Position numbers and translations under genes: made by a program. This document shows positions 34,227 to 43,511 of a stretch of DNA of 60,542 nt, in pieces; within the stretch, counting starts at the first letter, position 1; the number at the start of each line of letters is the position of its first letter. Below the pieces are notes generated by a model. That model saw only the letters and a program-made list of their open reading frames with translations, was not told the origin of the DNA and searched no databases. The stretch spans positions 1-60,542 of the forward strand of contig JALOPW010000007.1 of NCBI GenBank assembly GCA_025453675.1, read 5' to 3'. This DNA is from Methanolinea sp. GTDB lineage: Archaea > Halobacteriota > Methanomicrobia > Methanomicrobiales > Methanospirillaceae.

Positions 34227-34691
34227 ATGGAGCATATTGGAAAGCCTGCTGAGATACTCCTTGTTGAGGATAATCCAAATGACGTGGAACTGATACTCCA
34301 TGTCTTTCAGTGGTGTAACCTCTCAGACAGGGTCCATGTTGCCTGGAACGGCGAGGAAGCGCTGGACTACGTATTTGGAACCGGTCCATACCGGGGACGG
34401 GATATCCGGAACCAGCCAAGGGTCATTCTCCTCGACCTCAAACTTCCCAAGGTTGATGGCATTGAGGTCCTGAGACGCCTGAAAGATGATGCAAAGACCC
34501 GCACCATCCCAGTCGTGGTGCTGACATCATCCCGGGAAGAGCGGGACATCGTGCACAGCTATGACCTCGGAGTGAACAGTTATATCGTGAAACCAGTCCA
34601 ATTTGACGAATTTGCGAATGTCATCCGGGAAATGGGGCTCTACTGGAGGATAATCAACCAACCCCCGGTGAAGGACGAGAGAGAGCAATAA
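34227..34691 (+). CDS. Single-domain response regulator (Rcp1-like)
   Basis: A 154-residue stand-alone receiver domain. It has the acidic pair (ILLVEDNPNDVELI, about 10-23), the phospho-acceptor Asp in VILLDLKLPKVDGIEVLRRL (about 66-85), the Thr/Ser in VVLTSS and the Lys in YIVKPVQF. The insertion after beta-2 (FGTGPYRGRDIRNQPR) marks the Rcp1 subtype common beside phytochrome-like or PAS kinases. ATG 34227 gives the normal N-terminus; the open frame extends nine codons upstream. It is divergent from the six-PAS protein, which lacks a kinase domain, so its kinase is elsewhere. Confidence 0.92.
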   Translation: MEHIGKPAEILLVEDNPNDVELILHVFQWCNLSDRVHVAWNGEEALDYVFGTGPYRGRDIRNQPRVILLDLKLPKVDGIEVLRRLKDDAKTRTIPVVVLTSSREERDIVHSYDLGVNSYIVKPVQFDEFANVIREMGLYWRIINQPPVKDEREQ

Positions 34692-34781
34692 TACCAGTTA
34701 AATTTATTTCCGGTATCATATAGCTCTTTTGAGTCCTTCCATTGAATTATCCGATGCTTCTTCACGAGAGGATGTTGTCCC

Positions 34782-35060
34782 TCATTTCTTTTTCGCCTCC
34801 TCTTCCATGTATTGCTGGATCTTCTTCTCCTCCCACTCACTTGAGAGGATCTTTCCCTTGCCGAACACCTGCGATGCATGGAATATGAGCCCAATCCCCC
34901 AGAAGATGGTTACCCAGTAAAACCACCACTGTCCGGGGGATGTGAGGACGTTGATGAGAATCAGTATCACGTTGATGATGAGAAAGATCGAAAGGTGGGA
35001 ATAGAATCCCTTCACTTCATCGAGTCTCTTTTTTGCCCTCTCTCTCGATTCGTCAGTCAT
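34782..35060 (-). CDS. 2TM domain protein
   Basis: A 92-residue protein with the 2TM domain: RAKKRLDEVKGFYSHLSIFLIINVILILINVLTSPGQWWFYWVTIFWGIGLIFHA (two helices, about residues 22-44 and 50-70) and a charged Lys/Glu-rich C-terminus ending EEEAKKK. Such proteins occur alone or fused to histidine kinases. The frame opens at a GTG (35072), but ATG 35060 starts the conserved MTDESRERAKKR. Function unknown. The gap to the DUF2115 gene holds nothing recognisable. Confidence 0.8.
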   Translation of the reverse strand: MTDESRERAKKRLDEVKGFYSHLSIFLIINVILILINVLTSPGQWWFYWVTIFWGIGLIFHASQVFGKGKILSSEWEEKKIQQYMEEEAKKK

Positions 35061-35261
35061 TATGAGGATCACTCTCTTTTGATCCTCTCTTGCACCTCTG
35101 GATTAAAAAGGTTTTTTTGACACCTGTGGTGAAAAATTTGAGATTGCCGATCTGCAGTTATGAATCCCTATTCTACTGGAGCAGCATGAGAAGAGGATTG
35201 TATGTGTTTTCCGCCTGCCGCGCCGTGCTGATCGCGGACATGCCAACACCAGGAGAGGGAT

Positions 35262-35984
35262 TCACCCGTTGAAGTGGTGGTGGTCAAAGCAGGTCCTGAT
35301 GAACTCCTGCTTCCGGTGCTCGCTCGCGTTCACCGGTGGCCTGAGATACCCCGATTCAGGGGTCTGGAGTGCCGGGCAGAAGGGACAGAGGGCTGAATCA
35401 ACGTCATTTGCCTTTGTCCGGACTGGGCAGTAATAGATCCCGTCAATACACTCCACCCGGTCCCCGCCAGGAAACGGCATGCCGATCGGATGCCCCGGCA
35501 TGCCCTGCACGAGCATGCAGAACCCGCTGAGAAGGTACTTGAGGAACCGGATCCGGTCTTCTTCCTCATCCCCGGTGGCACAGTGGTCAGCAACCATTCT
35601 CCAGTATGCAGGGGCGTTGGCCTGTAAGGCCCCATGTATCGAGGAGAACACCCCCTGCTGGTTCATCAGCCGCACATTCTGGTAAGTCCCGTGGAGGTAT
35701 CCCGTGATAGCCTCCTCGAGCGTTTTCCGGTATGCCGGGCTGATATCCCGGATCTTTTTCGAGAAGTTCCATCTCATCTGCTGCAGGTCCCGGGGGCTGT
35801 GCGCGAGAACGAGCCGGGCTATAGCCCTGCCCAGGTCGCCCCGCGTCTCGATAACTGCGAGCTGTGCGCATTCTCTCTGGATTGCTGAGTTTGGTGCAGG
35901 TGGTTCTTGCATTTCTATTTTTTCACTCCGAGTCATGTATGGGGGAATCGCCGGGGGCTGCCGGAGTCTATTTTTTGTTCTCAC
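35262..35984 (-). CDS. DUF2115 (UPF0305) family protein
   Basis: Up to 240 residues, a family confined largely to methanogens. The C-terminal third carries the conserved cysteine block HPIGMPFPGGDRVECIDGIYYCPVRTK...DVDSALCPFCPALQTP (about 165-211), with C-x6-C and CPFC, suggesting a metal or iron-sulfur site. The GTG at 35984 lies 4 bp after the alkA stop; internal ATGs at 35936 and 35912 are possible starts because the conserved region begins later. Function unknown. Coupling with the glycosylase gene suggests a shared transcript. Confidence 0.85.
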   Translation of the reverse strand: MRTKNRLRQPPAIPPYMTRSEKIEMQEPPAPNSAIQRECAQLAVIETRGDLGRAIARLVLAHSPRDLQQMRWNFSKKIRDISPAYRKTLEEAITGYLHGTYQNVRLMNQQGVFSSIHGALQANAPAYWRMVADHCATGDEEEDRIRFLKYLLSGFCMLVQGMPGHPIGMPFPGGDRVECIDGIYYCPVRTKANDVDSALCPFCPALQTPESGYLRPPVNASEHRKQEFIRTCFDHHHFNG

Positions 35985-35990
35985 CGCTTC

Positions 35991-36935
35991 TCAAGGTACT
36001 TGTCTCCGCCTGATACCATGTATCCTTCGAGTTCGCTCAAAATGTTCAGCGATCAGAAGATAATATGCAGCCAGCCCCTTCCATGCTCCCCATCGCTCCG
36101 CGAACTCCCGTACCTGGTCTGCCGAAATCTTTTCACCCGGGAAGTACACTCTCGCAATCGCCCGTTTAACCCCGAGATCATCGGCAGGGATGGTATCCAG
36201 CCGGTGAAGACCGCGGAGAAGCACGAATTCTGCCGTCCACCTCCCGATCCCGCGAATCCCGCACAATTCCTCGATGATCCGGTCGGAATCCCGGATCTCT
36301 CTCATCGATTCCAGGTCCATCGTTCCCTCTGCCACCATCTCCGCAGCATTCTGAATATACTCCCCTTTCCGGGCTGAAAGTCCGCAGCCACGGAACTCTT
36401 CAACCGTCCCTCCCGCCAGATCTTCCGGTTCGGGATATGCGAAATAGGTCCTGCCGGCAACCTCCAGCCTCTCTCCAAACCGCTTCACAAGCCTGGCCTC
36501 AAGTGCCCTTGCGACCTGGATGGAGATCTGCTGCTCGATGATGGAGGTTACCAGTGCTTCGAAGACGGTGGCCGATTGCGGTGCCCTGAGTCCATACAGG
36601 TCCCGGGCCACGCCTGTCATCAGGGGATCGGCGTTGATTGTCCTGAAAAAAGCGATGAGGTCATCCGGGAGACTGAGTAGTGCCGAGACCCGTTTTTCTG
36701 CCTCATCTCTCTCTTCCGATCTGATGGGATCCCCCGAAAGGATATCGACTGCCAGGACCGTATCCCCCTCGTTATCCACATCCCTGACCTGGACGAGCAT
36801 CGGCTTCTCCCCAACTCGCACTACCTGCCAGAAGATGCCCTGCTGGAACCTCCGGATGGCAGGGTCGCCTTCAGAGAATACCTGGCAGCTCAGGCTGAAA
36901 TCGTAAGGAGGTTGAGGATTGAGGAGGAGGGGCAT
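35991..36935 (-). CDS. alkA: DNA-3-methyladenine glycosylase (AlkA/HhH-GPD family)
   Basis: A 314-residue DNA glycosylase. The N-terminal ~105 residues form the AlkA-type beta domain, then the helical core with EALVTSIIEQQISIQVARALEARLVKRFGE (about 120-149), the helix-hairpin-helix LCGIRGIGRWTAEFVLLRGLHRLDTIPADDLGVKRAI (about 219-255) and the catalytic Asp in PADDLG. It excises alkylated bases in base-excision repair. No FCL-type [4Fe-4S] cysteine cluster follows the core, which separates it from endonuclease III/MutY relatives. It is likely cotranscribed with the DUF2115 gene. Confidence 0.9.
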   Translation of the reverse strand: MPLLLNPQPPYDFSLSCQVFSEGDPAIRRFQQGIFWQVVRVGEKPMLVQVRDVDNEGDTVLAVDILSGDPIRSEERDEAEKRVSALLSLPDDLIAFFRTINADPLMTGVARDLYGLRAPQSATVFEALVTSIIEQQISIQVARALEARLVKRFGERLEVAGRTYFAYPEPEDLAGGTVEEFRGCGLSARKGEYIQNAAEMVAEGTMDLESMREIRDSDRIIEELCGIRGIGRWTAEFVLLRGLHRLDTIPADDLGVKRAIARVYFPGEKISADQVREFAERWGAWKGLAAYYLLIAEHFERTRRIHGIRRRQVP

Positions 36936-36971
36936 TCTGCGGGGTAAAATCAGCGGGATGGGAGAAAAAGG

Positions 36972-37220
36972 TTATTTATGGATCTTCACATTCCCGCCAT
37001 CCAGGGGCGTGACCGGGTCCGCAGTGTCGTATCCCGCACCATTATCATAGATCAAGGTATTGGTGGCCTTTTCCCGGATCCGGATCCTGAAGGTATCGTC
37101 TCCACCAGAGATTGCGCCATCAATCGCTGATATGACAAAACCATACTGGCCGGCACCATTGACAGTGCCTGTGCTATGACAGGGAAAGCCCCTCATTTCC
37201 TCCACCCCCACAATTGGCAA
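36972..37220 (-). pseudogene. C-terminal remnant of a secreted surface protein
   Basis: Only the last ~65 residues look conserved: TVNGAGQYGFVISAIDGAISGGDDTFRIRIREKATNTLIYDNGAG.. DPVTPLDGG.VKIHK. This is the terminal beta module seen at the C-terminus of many large secreted archaeal and bacterial proteins, ending 'GG.i.IHK'. The upstream 15 residues do not extend the module, there is no signal peptide, and the rest of the parent protein is absent. I read it as a decayed fragment between alkA and gap. It could be translated as a short protein, but it is unlikely to be exported. Confidence 0.55.
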
Positions 37221-37254
37221 CCTTTAACTCCCCTCATTCCCACTCCCTCACCAT

Positions 37255-38277
37255 ATGATCAGAGTCGCCATCAACGGGTACGGGACGATTGGAAAGCGCG
37301 TGGCGGATGCCGTGGCCGCCCAGCCGGACATGAAAGTGGTGGGGGTCTCGAAGACGAAACCCAGCCACGAGGCCTTCGTGGCAAAATCCAGGGGCTATCC
37401 CCTCTACATTGCAGATATCTCAAAGAAAGCTGCCTTCGAGAAGGCCGGGCTCCCGGTGGCCGGCAGCGTGGACGATATGCTGAAGGCAGCCGACATCGTC
37501 GTGGATGCCACCCCCGGCGGTGTGGGGGAGAAGAACAGGCCCCTCTACGAAAAGATGGGGATAAAGGCCCTCTGGCAGGGAGGAGAGGACCACGAGGTGG
37601 CCGGTTTCTCCTTCAATTCGGACTGCAACTACAAGGACGCCATCGGGAAGCAGTTCGCCAGGGTGGTCTCCTGCAACACCACCGGCCTCTGCCGGATTAT
37701 CAATGCCATGGACAAGGCGTATGGCGTGGAGAAGGTCCGGGCGGTGATGGTCCGGCGTGGCGGGGACCCGGCAGACATCAAACGCGGGCCGATCGATGCC
37801 ATCGTGCTGAACCCGGTGCACATCCCCAGCCATCACGGGCCGGACGTGCAGAGCGTGCTCCCCCACATCAACATCGTCACCCTGGCAATGATCGTCCCGG
37901 TGACCATGATGCACATGCACGTGGTGCAGATGGACTTAAAAAAAGAGGCGAGCAGGGAGAAGGTGCTCGAGATCATGGAGAAGCATCCCCGCATGGGACT
38001 CGTCCGGAAGGCAACCGGTATCACCAGCACCGCCGAGCTGAAGGAATACGCCATGGACATGGGCCGGCCCCGTTCTGACCTATGGGAGAACGGCATCTTC
38101 GAAGAGTCCGTATCCTGTCTCGGGAAAGAACTCTACCTCTTCCAGGCCATTCACCAGGAGGCAGACGTAGTGGTGGAGAACATCGACTGCATACGGGCAA
38201 TGACCGGTACCGAGAAGGACCCCGCGAAATCTATCGCCATGACCAACAAGGCCATGAAATTCGTTGCGATCAAATAA
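37255..38277 (+). CDS. gap: Glyceraldehyde-3-phosphate dehydrogenase, archaeal type II
   Basis: A 340-residue archaeal GAPDH. Rossmann start IRVAINGYGTIGKRVADAV (about 2-20), catalytic Cys in VVSCNTTGLCRIINAMD (about 138-154), and the downstream RRGGDPADIKRGPIDAI block are all typical. The enzyme acts in gluconeogenesis in methanogens, using NADPH or NADH. The ATG at 37255 gives the canonical N-terminus. The region between gap and tyrS is degraded or non-coding. Confidence 0.97.
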   Translation: MIRVAINGYGTIGKRVADAVAAQPDMKVVGVSKTKPSHEAFVAKSRGYPLYIADISKKAAFEKAGLPVAGSVDDMLKAADIVVDATPGGVGEKNRPLYEKMGIKALWQGGEDHEVAGFSFNSDCNYKDAIGKQFARVVSCNTTGLCRIINAMDKAYGVEKVRAVMVRRGGDPADIKRGPIDAIVLNPVHIPSHHGPDVQSVLPHINIVTLAMIVPVTMMHMHVVQMDLKKEASREKVLEIMEKHPRMGLVRKATGITSTAELKEYAMDMGRPRSDLWENGIFEESVSCLGKELYLFQAIHQEADVVVENIDCIRAMTGTEKDPAKSIAMTNKAMKFVAIK

Positions 38278-38799
38278 TTCCCATTCTCCCATTTTTTCCG
38301 ATAACGGAATGATTCGGGAGAGGATCTGCTCGCGTTCTTTAATGAGACCGTTGTCAGTATCACCGTTGCTTCACTTCGGAATGTCCATGATGCAGATTGA
38401 CGGTTACCTCATCTTCTGCTCTGTTCGTTGAGCCAGAAATACCACTGCCTTCTGTAGTAGAGAGAATAATCACCCGTCATGACGCTGAACCGCTGCACGG
38501 GATGACCGCTGGGGTGGCCAATGACCCCCGCTCCCCCTATCATGTGTAATACAGGAGAGACCTGACCAGATCCAAAAGAATGAGCTCTTCCCATTCGTGA
38601 TACCTGCATAAAGGACACAGGTGCCGGAGTCTCCCTCCCGGGGGACCTCGATGCTTCCTGTTTCCGGGTCTGAAACAGGGTGAACGAACACTGTAAATGC
38701 GATTTATGACGGAAAAAGCTCTTTCACCCATCCTGCACTCCTCATCCTGGCAGTTCCCTCACATAAGCATTAACACCCTGCATTCCCCATTTTATATGA
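38278..38799. other. 522-bp gene-poor stretch with possible decayed reading frame
   Basis: No intact gene is visible. On the minus strand two overlapping frames look protein-like in turn: about 38590-38691 reads FVHPVSDPETGSIEVPREGDSGTCVLYAGITNG, and, in a different frame, about 38409-38590 reads SGQVSPVLHMIGGAGVIGHPSGHPVQR...DYSLYYRRQWYFWLNE to a stop. Joined by one frameshift they would give about 95 residues of an exported-type protein. I do not recognise the family, so this is only a candidate remnant. No tRNA or other RNA gene was seen. Confidence 0.25.
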
Positions 38800-39741
38800 A
38801 TGGACGCGTATGCACTGGCAACGAGGAACACCGTCGAGGTGGTCACGGATGAGGAGCTCCGTGAGGTACTCGCCAGGCCGAAGAAGAGGGTGTATGCAGG
38901 CTATGAGCCGAGCGGTGAGATCCACCTCGGTCACCTGGTGACCGTCAACAAGCTCGTGGATCTGAAAGGAGCTGGCTTTGAGGTAGTGGTGCTCCTTGCT
39001 GACCTGCACGCCTTCCTGAACCGCAAGGGGACCATGGAGCAGGTCCGGGAGCTTGCCATGTACAACCGCAGGTGCTTCGAAGGGCTCGGGCTCACCGACG
39101 TGGAGTTCGTGCTCGGATCAGACCTGCAGCTTGACAGGGACTACGAACTGATGGTGCTGCGCCTCTCCCAGCAGATCACCCTGAACCGGGCTACGCGGAG
39201 CATGGACGAGGTGGGCAGGCAGATGGAGACCCCTACTGTCTCTCAGATGATCTACCCCATCATGCAGATGGTGGATATTGCGAGGCTCAACGTGGATGCC
39301 GCGGTCGGAGGCATCGACCAGCGGAAGATCCATATGCTGGCCCGTGAGCACCTCCCATCTGTCGGCTACCCCTCCCCTGTCTGTATCCATACCCCCATCC
39401 TGAACGGGCTGGATGGAAAGAAGATGTCTTCTTCCAGTGGAAATTATATCTCTGTTGCCGACAGCGTGGAGGATATCCAGAAGAAATGCCAGAAGGCCTT
39501 CTGTCCGCCGGAGTGCGAGGAGAACCCAGTCCTCCAAATCCTCCAGTACCATATCTTCCCCCGTGTCCCTGAAGTGGTCGTCCGCAGACCGGCAAAATTT
39601 GGCGGAGACCGGGAATTCCAGGGTTACACCGAGCTGGAAGGTGCCTACAGGAAGGGAGAGATCCATCCACTTGACCTGAAGAAGACCACGGCGACCTACC
39701 TGGCAGATATCCTGGCCTGCGTCAGGGATCATATCGGATGA
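38800..39741 (+). CDS. tyrS: Tyrosyl-tRNA synthetase
   Basis: A 313-residue archaeal TyrRS, class I. The HIGH-like motif is in YAGYEPSGEIHLGHLVTV (about 28-45; HLGH), the tyrosine-binding region includes LNRATRSMDEVGRQMETPTVSQMIYPIMQMVDIA, and the KMSKS motif is KMSSSSGN (about 207-214). It lacks the bacterial S4 C-terminal domain, as expected. The rio1 gene follows 14 bp downstream, starting a tyrS-rio1-dim2 translation and ribosome-biogenesis run. Confidence 0.97.
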   Translation: MDAYALATRNTVEVVTDEELREVLARPKKRVYAGYEPSGEIHLGHLVTVNKLVDLKGAGFEVVVLLADLHAFLNRKGTMEQVRELAMYNRRCFEGLGLTDVEFVLGSDLQLDRDYELMVLRLSQQITLNRATRSMDEVGRQMETPTVSQMIYPIMQMVDIARLNVDAAVGGIDQRKIHMLAREHLPSVGYPSPVCIHTPILNGLDGKKMSSSSGNYISVADSVEDIQKKCQKAFCPPECEENPVLQILQYHIFPRVPEVVVRRPAKFGGDREFQGYTELEGAYRKGEIHPLDLKKTTATYLADILACVRDHIG

Positions 39742-39755
39742 GAAGGTGAGCACAG

Positions 39756-40556
39756 GTGAGCATCGAACGCATCGAGGACGGATTTGACCGCAAAATAGCG
39801 GATCTTGGGATCCGCATCAGGGACATGGACCAGCTGAAAGTCCGGGATGATGTATTCGATGAGATTACCCTGCTCTCGCTCTACCGCCTGGCGCATAAAA
39901 AGTGGATCACCGCGATTGGGGGCTCCATCAGCACGGGGAAAGAGGCGAATGTCTTCTTCGGGGAGAGGGACTCGGATGACCTGGCAATCAAGATCTACCG
40001 CATCCGTACTGCCAATTTCAATGCCATGAACGAGTATATCATGGGGGACAGGCGATTTTCCGGGATCCGCCGGACCAGAAAGGATATCGTCTTTACCTGG
40101 ACGAGGAAAGAGTTTGCCAACCTCGCCAGGGCTCACGAGACCGGGCTCCCCGTCCCCAGACCACTTGTCTGGGACCGGAACATCCTGATCATGGAGTTCC
40201 TGGGGAAGGATGAGCGCCCGTATCCACAGCTTCGTTCTGTGCACCTTGAAGATGCGGAGGCAGTATACCACGAGGTCATTTCATTTGTACGAGACCTCTA
40301 CCAGAAGGCGGGATTGGTGCATGCCGACCTCTCGGAATACAACATTCTCTACGGGGATCGCATGTATGTAATTGATATGGGGCAGGCGGTCACGCCCGAT
40401 CACCCAAGGGCGCTCCATTTCCTGGTCCGTGATATTGCCAATATCACCCGGTTCTTCAGCCAGAAGTGTTCCGTGCGGGATGAGCGGGAGATATTTTCCG
40501 AGGTGACAGGAATCCCCCTTCGGGGGGAGACGGGAATGCAAAGAGAGACGAGGTGA
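39756..40556 (+). CDS. rio1: RIO1-type serine/threonine protein kinase
   Basis: A 266-residue RIO kinase. It has the flexible-loop motif STGKEANVFFGE with the following AIKIYRI Lys (about 53-76), the catalytic loop LVHADLSEYNILY (about 188-200, Asp and Asn) and the metal loop VIDMGQAV. This is the RIO1 pattern, with 'STGKEA' rather than RIO2's winged helix. RIO1 acts late in small-subunit ribosome maturation. The start is GTG 39756, with a purine-rich AAGGTGAG upstream. It lies 9 bp before the Dim2-like KH gene, a conserved archaeal pairing. Confidence 0.93.
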   Translation: MSIERIEDGFDRKIADLGIRIRDMDQLKVRDDVFDEITLLSLYRLAHKKWITAIGGSISTGKEANVFFGERDSDDLAIKIYRIRTANFNAMNEYIMGDRRFSGIRRTRKDIVFTWTRKEFANLARAHETGLPVPRPLVWDRNILIMEFLGKDERPYPQLRSVHLEDAEAVYHEVISFVRDLYQKAGLVHADLSEYNILYGDRMYVIDMGQAVTPDHPRALHFLVRDIANITRFFSQKCSVRDEREIFSEVTGIPLRGETGMQRETR

Positions 40557-40565
40557 ATAGGACAT

Positions 40566-41105
40566 ATGATGCAGGAACTGAAAGTGGCCGGCAACCGGAT
40601 CGGGGTTCTGATCGGGAAGGGCGGGCTCATCAAAAAGCAACTTGAAGAGAGGACCGGGACCACCATTGGTATCGACAGCCAGGAGGGCATCATCAGTGTT
40701 GAAGGGGAGGATGCCATCCCCTTCCTCAGGGCCGTGGAAGTGGTTCAGGCGGTGAACCGGGGATTCTCACCAGAACGGGCTTTCCGGTTGCTGGATGACG
40801 AAGACCTTCTCCTGGAGGTGATCGATCTCTCGGGACTGGCAGACAGTCCCCGGCAGATGGACCGGCTCCGGGGCCGGATTATAGGGAGAGACGGGCGTGC
40901 AAGGGAGCAGATAGAACACATGACCCATACCCAGATCTCGGTCATGGGAAAGACCATCGCGATTATCGGCCTCCCAGAGCAGATGAAGGTTGCCCGTGCT
41001 GCCATTGACATGCTCCTTGAGGGTTCTCCCCACGAGGCCGTCTTCTCGTACCTGGAGAAGAAGCGCCAGGACGCGAAGCAGGATATGATCGATTACTACT
41101 ATTGA
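40566..41105 (+). CDS. KH-domain RNA-binding protein, Dim2/Pno1-like
   Basis: A 179-residue protein with two KH domains. KH1 has the GxxG loop in RIGVLIGKGGLIKKQLEERTG (about 11-31); KH2 has GRIIGRDGRAREQIEHMTHTQISVMGKTIAIIG (about 101-133). Archaeal Dim2/Pno1 homologues bind the 3' end of pre-16S rRNA. Gene order directly after rio1 supports a role in small-subunit assembly. The start is ATG 40566 (a second ATG follows directly). Confidence 0.92.
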   Translation: MMQELKVAGNRIGVLIGKGGLIKKQLEERTGTTIGIDSQEGIISVEGEDAIPFLRAVEVVQAVNRGFSPERAFRLLDDEDLLLEVIDLSGLADSPRQMDRLRGRIIGRDGRAREQIEHMTHTQISVMGKTIAIIGLPEQMKVARAAIDMLLEGSPHEAVFSYLEKKRQDAKQDMIDYYY

Positions 41106-41180
41106 AACGCATATGAGACCCATGGTCACATACTTTTCATATAAAAACAAGAATGACGCATTTCGCAACAGGTCCGACGC

Positions 41181-41216
41181 ATGAAAATGGCAAATCCATT
41201 TTCATTCGAAAAACCC
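41181..41216 (-). repeat. Solitary end-hairpin of the dispersed repeat, reverse orientation
   Basis: ATGAAAATGGCAAATCCATTTTCATTCGAAAAACC matches the complement of the left end of copy 3 (ATGAAAATGGCGAAGCCATTTTCATTCGAAAAAACC) with few differences, including the flanking TTCGAAAAA. The conserved centre and right hairpin are absent. It stands 75 bp after the stop of the KH gene and could also work as a transcript-end hairpin. The rest of the 252-bp gap to hel308 holds nothing recognisable. Confidence 0.55.
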
Positions 41217-41357
41217 CTGTGCGGGATGAATACCGGGAGCCGGATCAAGGGCGGGAAAAGGACGGTTTCCAGTGCGATTGAATACTGGATCATGATCCCG
41301 CTTTGGGAAAAATACGCGCGTGCGATGCGCCATGGAGTGGAAGAGAAGGGGTTGTAA

Positions 41358-43511
41358 ATGAAGGTCGCCACCCTCCCTATCCCGGCTTACCTCCAGGAGA
41401 GATACCGCACACTCGGGATTGTCGATCTCTACCCGCCCCAGGCTGAATGTGTGGAGAAGGGATTATTCGAGACTAAAAACCTGCTGGTCACCATTCCCAC
41501 CGCAAGCGGCAAGACCCTCATCGCGGAGATGGCAATGCACGCCCATGCCTCCCGCAGGGGCAAGTCTCTCTATATTGTGCCCCTGAAGGCTCTGGCCAGC
41601 GAGAAATACGATGAATTTGGGGGGAAAGGAGTGAAGGTGGGGATTTCCACCGGAGATTTCGACCGGCGCGATGACTACCTGGGCCGCAATGACATCATCG
41701 TCGCCACCAGCGAGAAGGTCGATTCTCTCATCCGGAACAGGGCCCCGTGGCTCAGAGATATCTCCCTCCTGGTGGTTGACGAAGTGCACCTGCTGGACTC
41801 CCCTGACCGTGGACCCACGCTGGAGATGGTGATCACCAAGATGCGGGCCCGAAACCCGGCGATGCAGGTAATCGGACTCTCTGCGACAATAGGAAACCCC
41901 AGGATCCTTGCCGGCTGGCTGGATGCTGCCCTGGTCACCAGCTCATGGCGTCCCGTTGACCTTCGCCAGGGGGTCTACCTGAACGGAGAGATACGGTTTG
42001 ACGAGAATGCCCGGCCGGTCGCCACTGTCTCCAAGCATGAAGACATCAACCTGCTCGTTGACACCGTTGCCGAGGGGGGTCAATGCATCTTCTTCGTCTC
42101 TTCGCGAAAGAATGCAGAAGCCTTCGCAAAAAGGGCTGCAAAGGCCCTCAAATGCGAAGACCCGGAACTTGACCAGTACCGGAACCGGCTGAAGAAGATC
42201 GCCGGGACAGAGATGGGAGAGAGCCTTGCCTCATGTGTGGGAATGGGTGCCGCGTTTCACCATGCCGGGCTCCCCCGGGAGGCCAGGGCAATTGTGGAGG
42301 AGGGATTTAGAAAGGGACTCATACGCTGCATCTCCTCCACCCCCACTCTCGCCGCAGGCCTCAACCTCCCTGCACGCAGGGTGGTCGTCAGGGATTACCG
42401 CCGTTACGAGACGGGAGCGGGCATGGTCCCTATTCCTGCCCGTGAATACCACCAGATGGCCGGCAGAGCCGGACGACCCAGGCTTGATCCCTATGGAGAG
42501 TCGGTCCTGATAGCCAAAGATGAGGAAGAGCGCCATACACTCTTCGAATTTTACATCCATGCACCGGCTGAGGATGTCAATTCGCAGTGTGCGAATGAGT
42601 CTGCATTGACCACCCACATCCTTTCACTGATCGCTTCAGGATTCGTGAGTTGCGATGCAGAGATACAGGAATTCCTGGGTCGCACTTTTTACCAGTACCA
42701 GCACCGTGGAAGCAGGCTTATCGGTTCTGTCACCGAGAGGGCTCTCCGGTTCCTTGATGCGGCGGAGATGGTGGTGGAGAACGGGGGGCGCCTCTCTGCC
42801 ACAGAATACGGAGCCCTGGTCTCACAGCTCTATATCGATCCCAGGGGGGCAGAATCCATTGTCACCCGGATGTGTTCCGCAGATGAGTATTCCGATACGG
42901 GGCTCCTGCAGATCCTCTGCAGTACCCCGGATATGTACACCCTCTATGTGAACAACCGGGACCTCCATTACCTGGAACGATTCCTTTTTGAACACGAGGA
43001 GGAACTCTGGCTTCCCCTTGAATTCGGAGAGGAGGAAGAGTTCTACCGGGCGCTGAAAACCGCCATGCTCCTTCGTGACTGGTCAATGGAGGTCCCCGAG
43101 CCGACCATCTGTGAACGGTATTCTGTCGGGCCGGGCGACATCTTTAACCTGGTCGAGAGTGTCAACTGGCTTATGCATGCCTCGGGAAGACTCTCCACAA
43201 TGTTCGTTCCCCGGTTTGCCCGGGATGTGAGGGAATACGAGGTGTGCATGAAGCATGGCATAAAGAGGGAGCTTCTGCCTCTGGTCAGTCTCAGGAACAT
43301 CGGCAGGGTGAGGGCCAGGAGCCTCTTCAATAATGGCATCACCTGCCCTGAAGATCTGAAGAAAGCAGACCCGGGGAAAGTCTCGGCCATACTCGGGAGG
43401 GGTATCGCTGCCCAGGTAATGCGACAGCTGGAGAGAGACGAGGCAAATGGGGAAGATGAACCTTCCGTTTCAGGCCAGGTCACCCTTTCTTCATTCAAAG
43501 AGGGTGGATGA
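41358..43511 (+). CDS. hel308: Ski2-type DNA helicase Hel308
   Basis: A 717-residue superfamily 2 helicase. Q-motif region ([13 protein letters not shown]), Walker [10 protein letters not shown] (about 45-53), DEVH box [18 protein letters not shown] (about 138), GLSATIGN (motif III), [19 protein letters not shown] (motif IV) and [17 protein letters not shown] (motif VI) are in order, followed by winged-helix, ratchet and HhH domains ending in [16 protein letters not shown]. Hel308 unwinds lagging strands at stalled forks and is restricted to archaea and metazoa. The ATG is preceded by AGAAGGGG. It overlaps cgi121 by 4 bp. Confidence 0.95.
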   Translation: MKVATLPIPAYLQERYRTLGIVDLYPPQAECVEKGLFETKNLLVTIPTASGKTLIAEMAMHAHASRRGKSLYIVPLKALASEKYDEFGGKGVKVGISTGDFDRRDDYLGRNDIIVATSEKVDSLIRNRAPWLRDISLLVVDEVHLLDSPDRGPTLEMVITKMRARNPAMQVIGLSATIGNPRILAGWLDAALVTSSWRPVDLRQGVYLNGEIRFDENARPVATVSKHEDINLLVDTVAEGGQCIFFVSSRKNAEAFAKRAAKALKCEDPELDQYRNRLKKIAGTEMGESLASCVGMGAAFHHAGLPREARAIVEEGFRKGLIRCISSTPTLAAGLNLPARRVVVRDYRRYETGAGMVPIPAREYHQMAGRAGRPRLDPYGESVLIAKDEEERHTLFEFYIHAPAEDVNSQCANESALTTHILSLIASGFVSCDAEIQEFLGRTFYQYQHRGSRLIGSVTERALRFLDAAEMVVENGGRLSATEYGALVSQLYIDPRGAESIVTRMCSADEYSDTGLLQILCSTPDMYTLYVNNRDLHYLERFLFEHEEELWLPLEFGEEEEFYRALKTAMLLRDWSMEVPEPTICERYSVGPGDIFNLVESVNWLMHASGRLSTMFVPRFARDVREYEVCMKHGIKRELLPLVSLRNIGRVRARSLFNNGITCPEDLKKADPGKVSAILGRGIAAQVMRQLERDEANGEDEPSVSGQVTLSSFKEGG

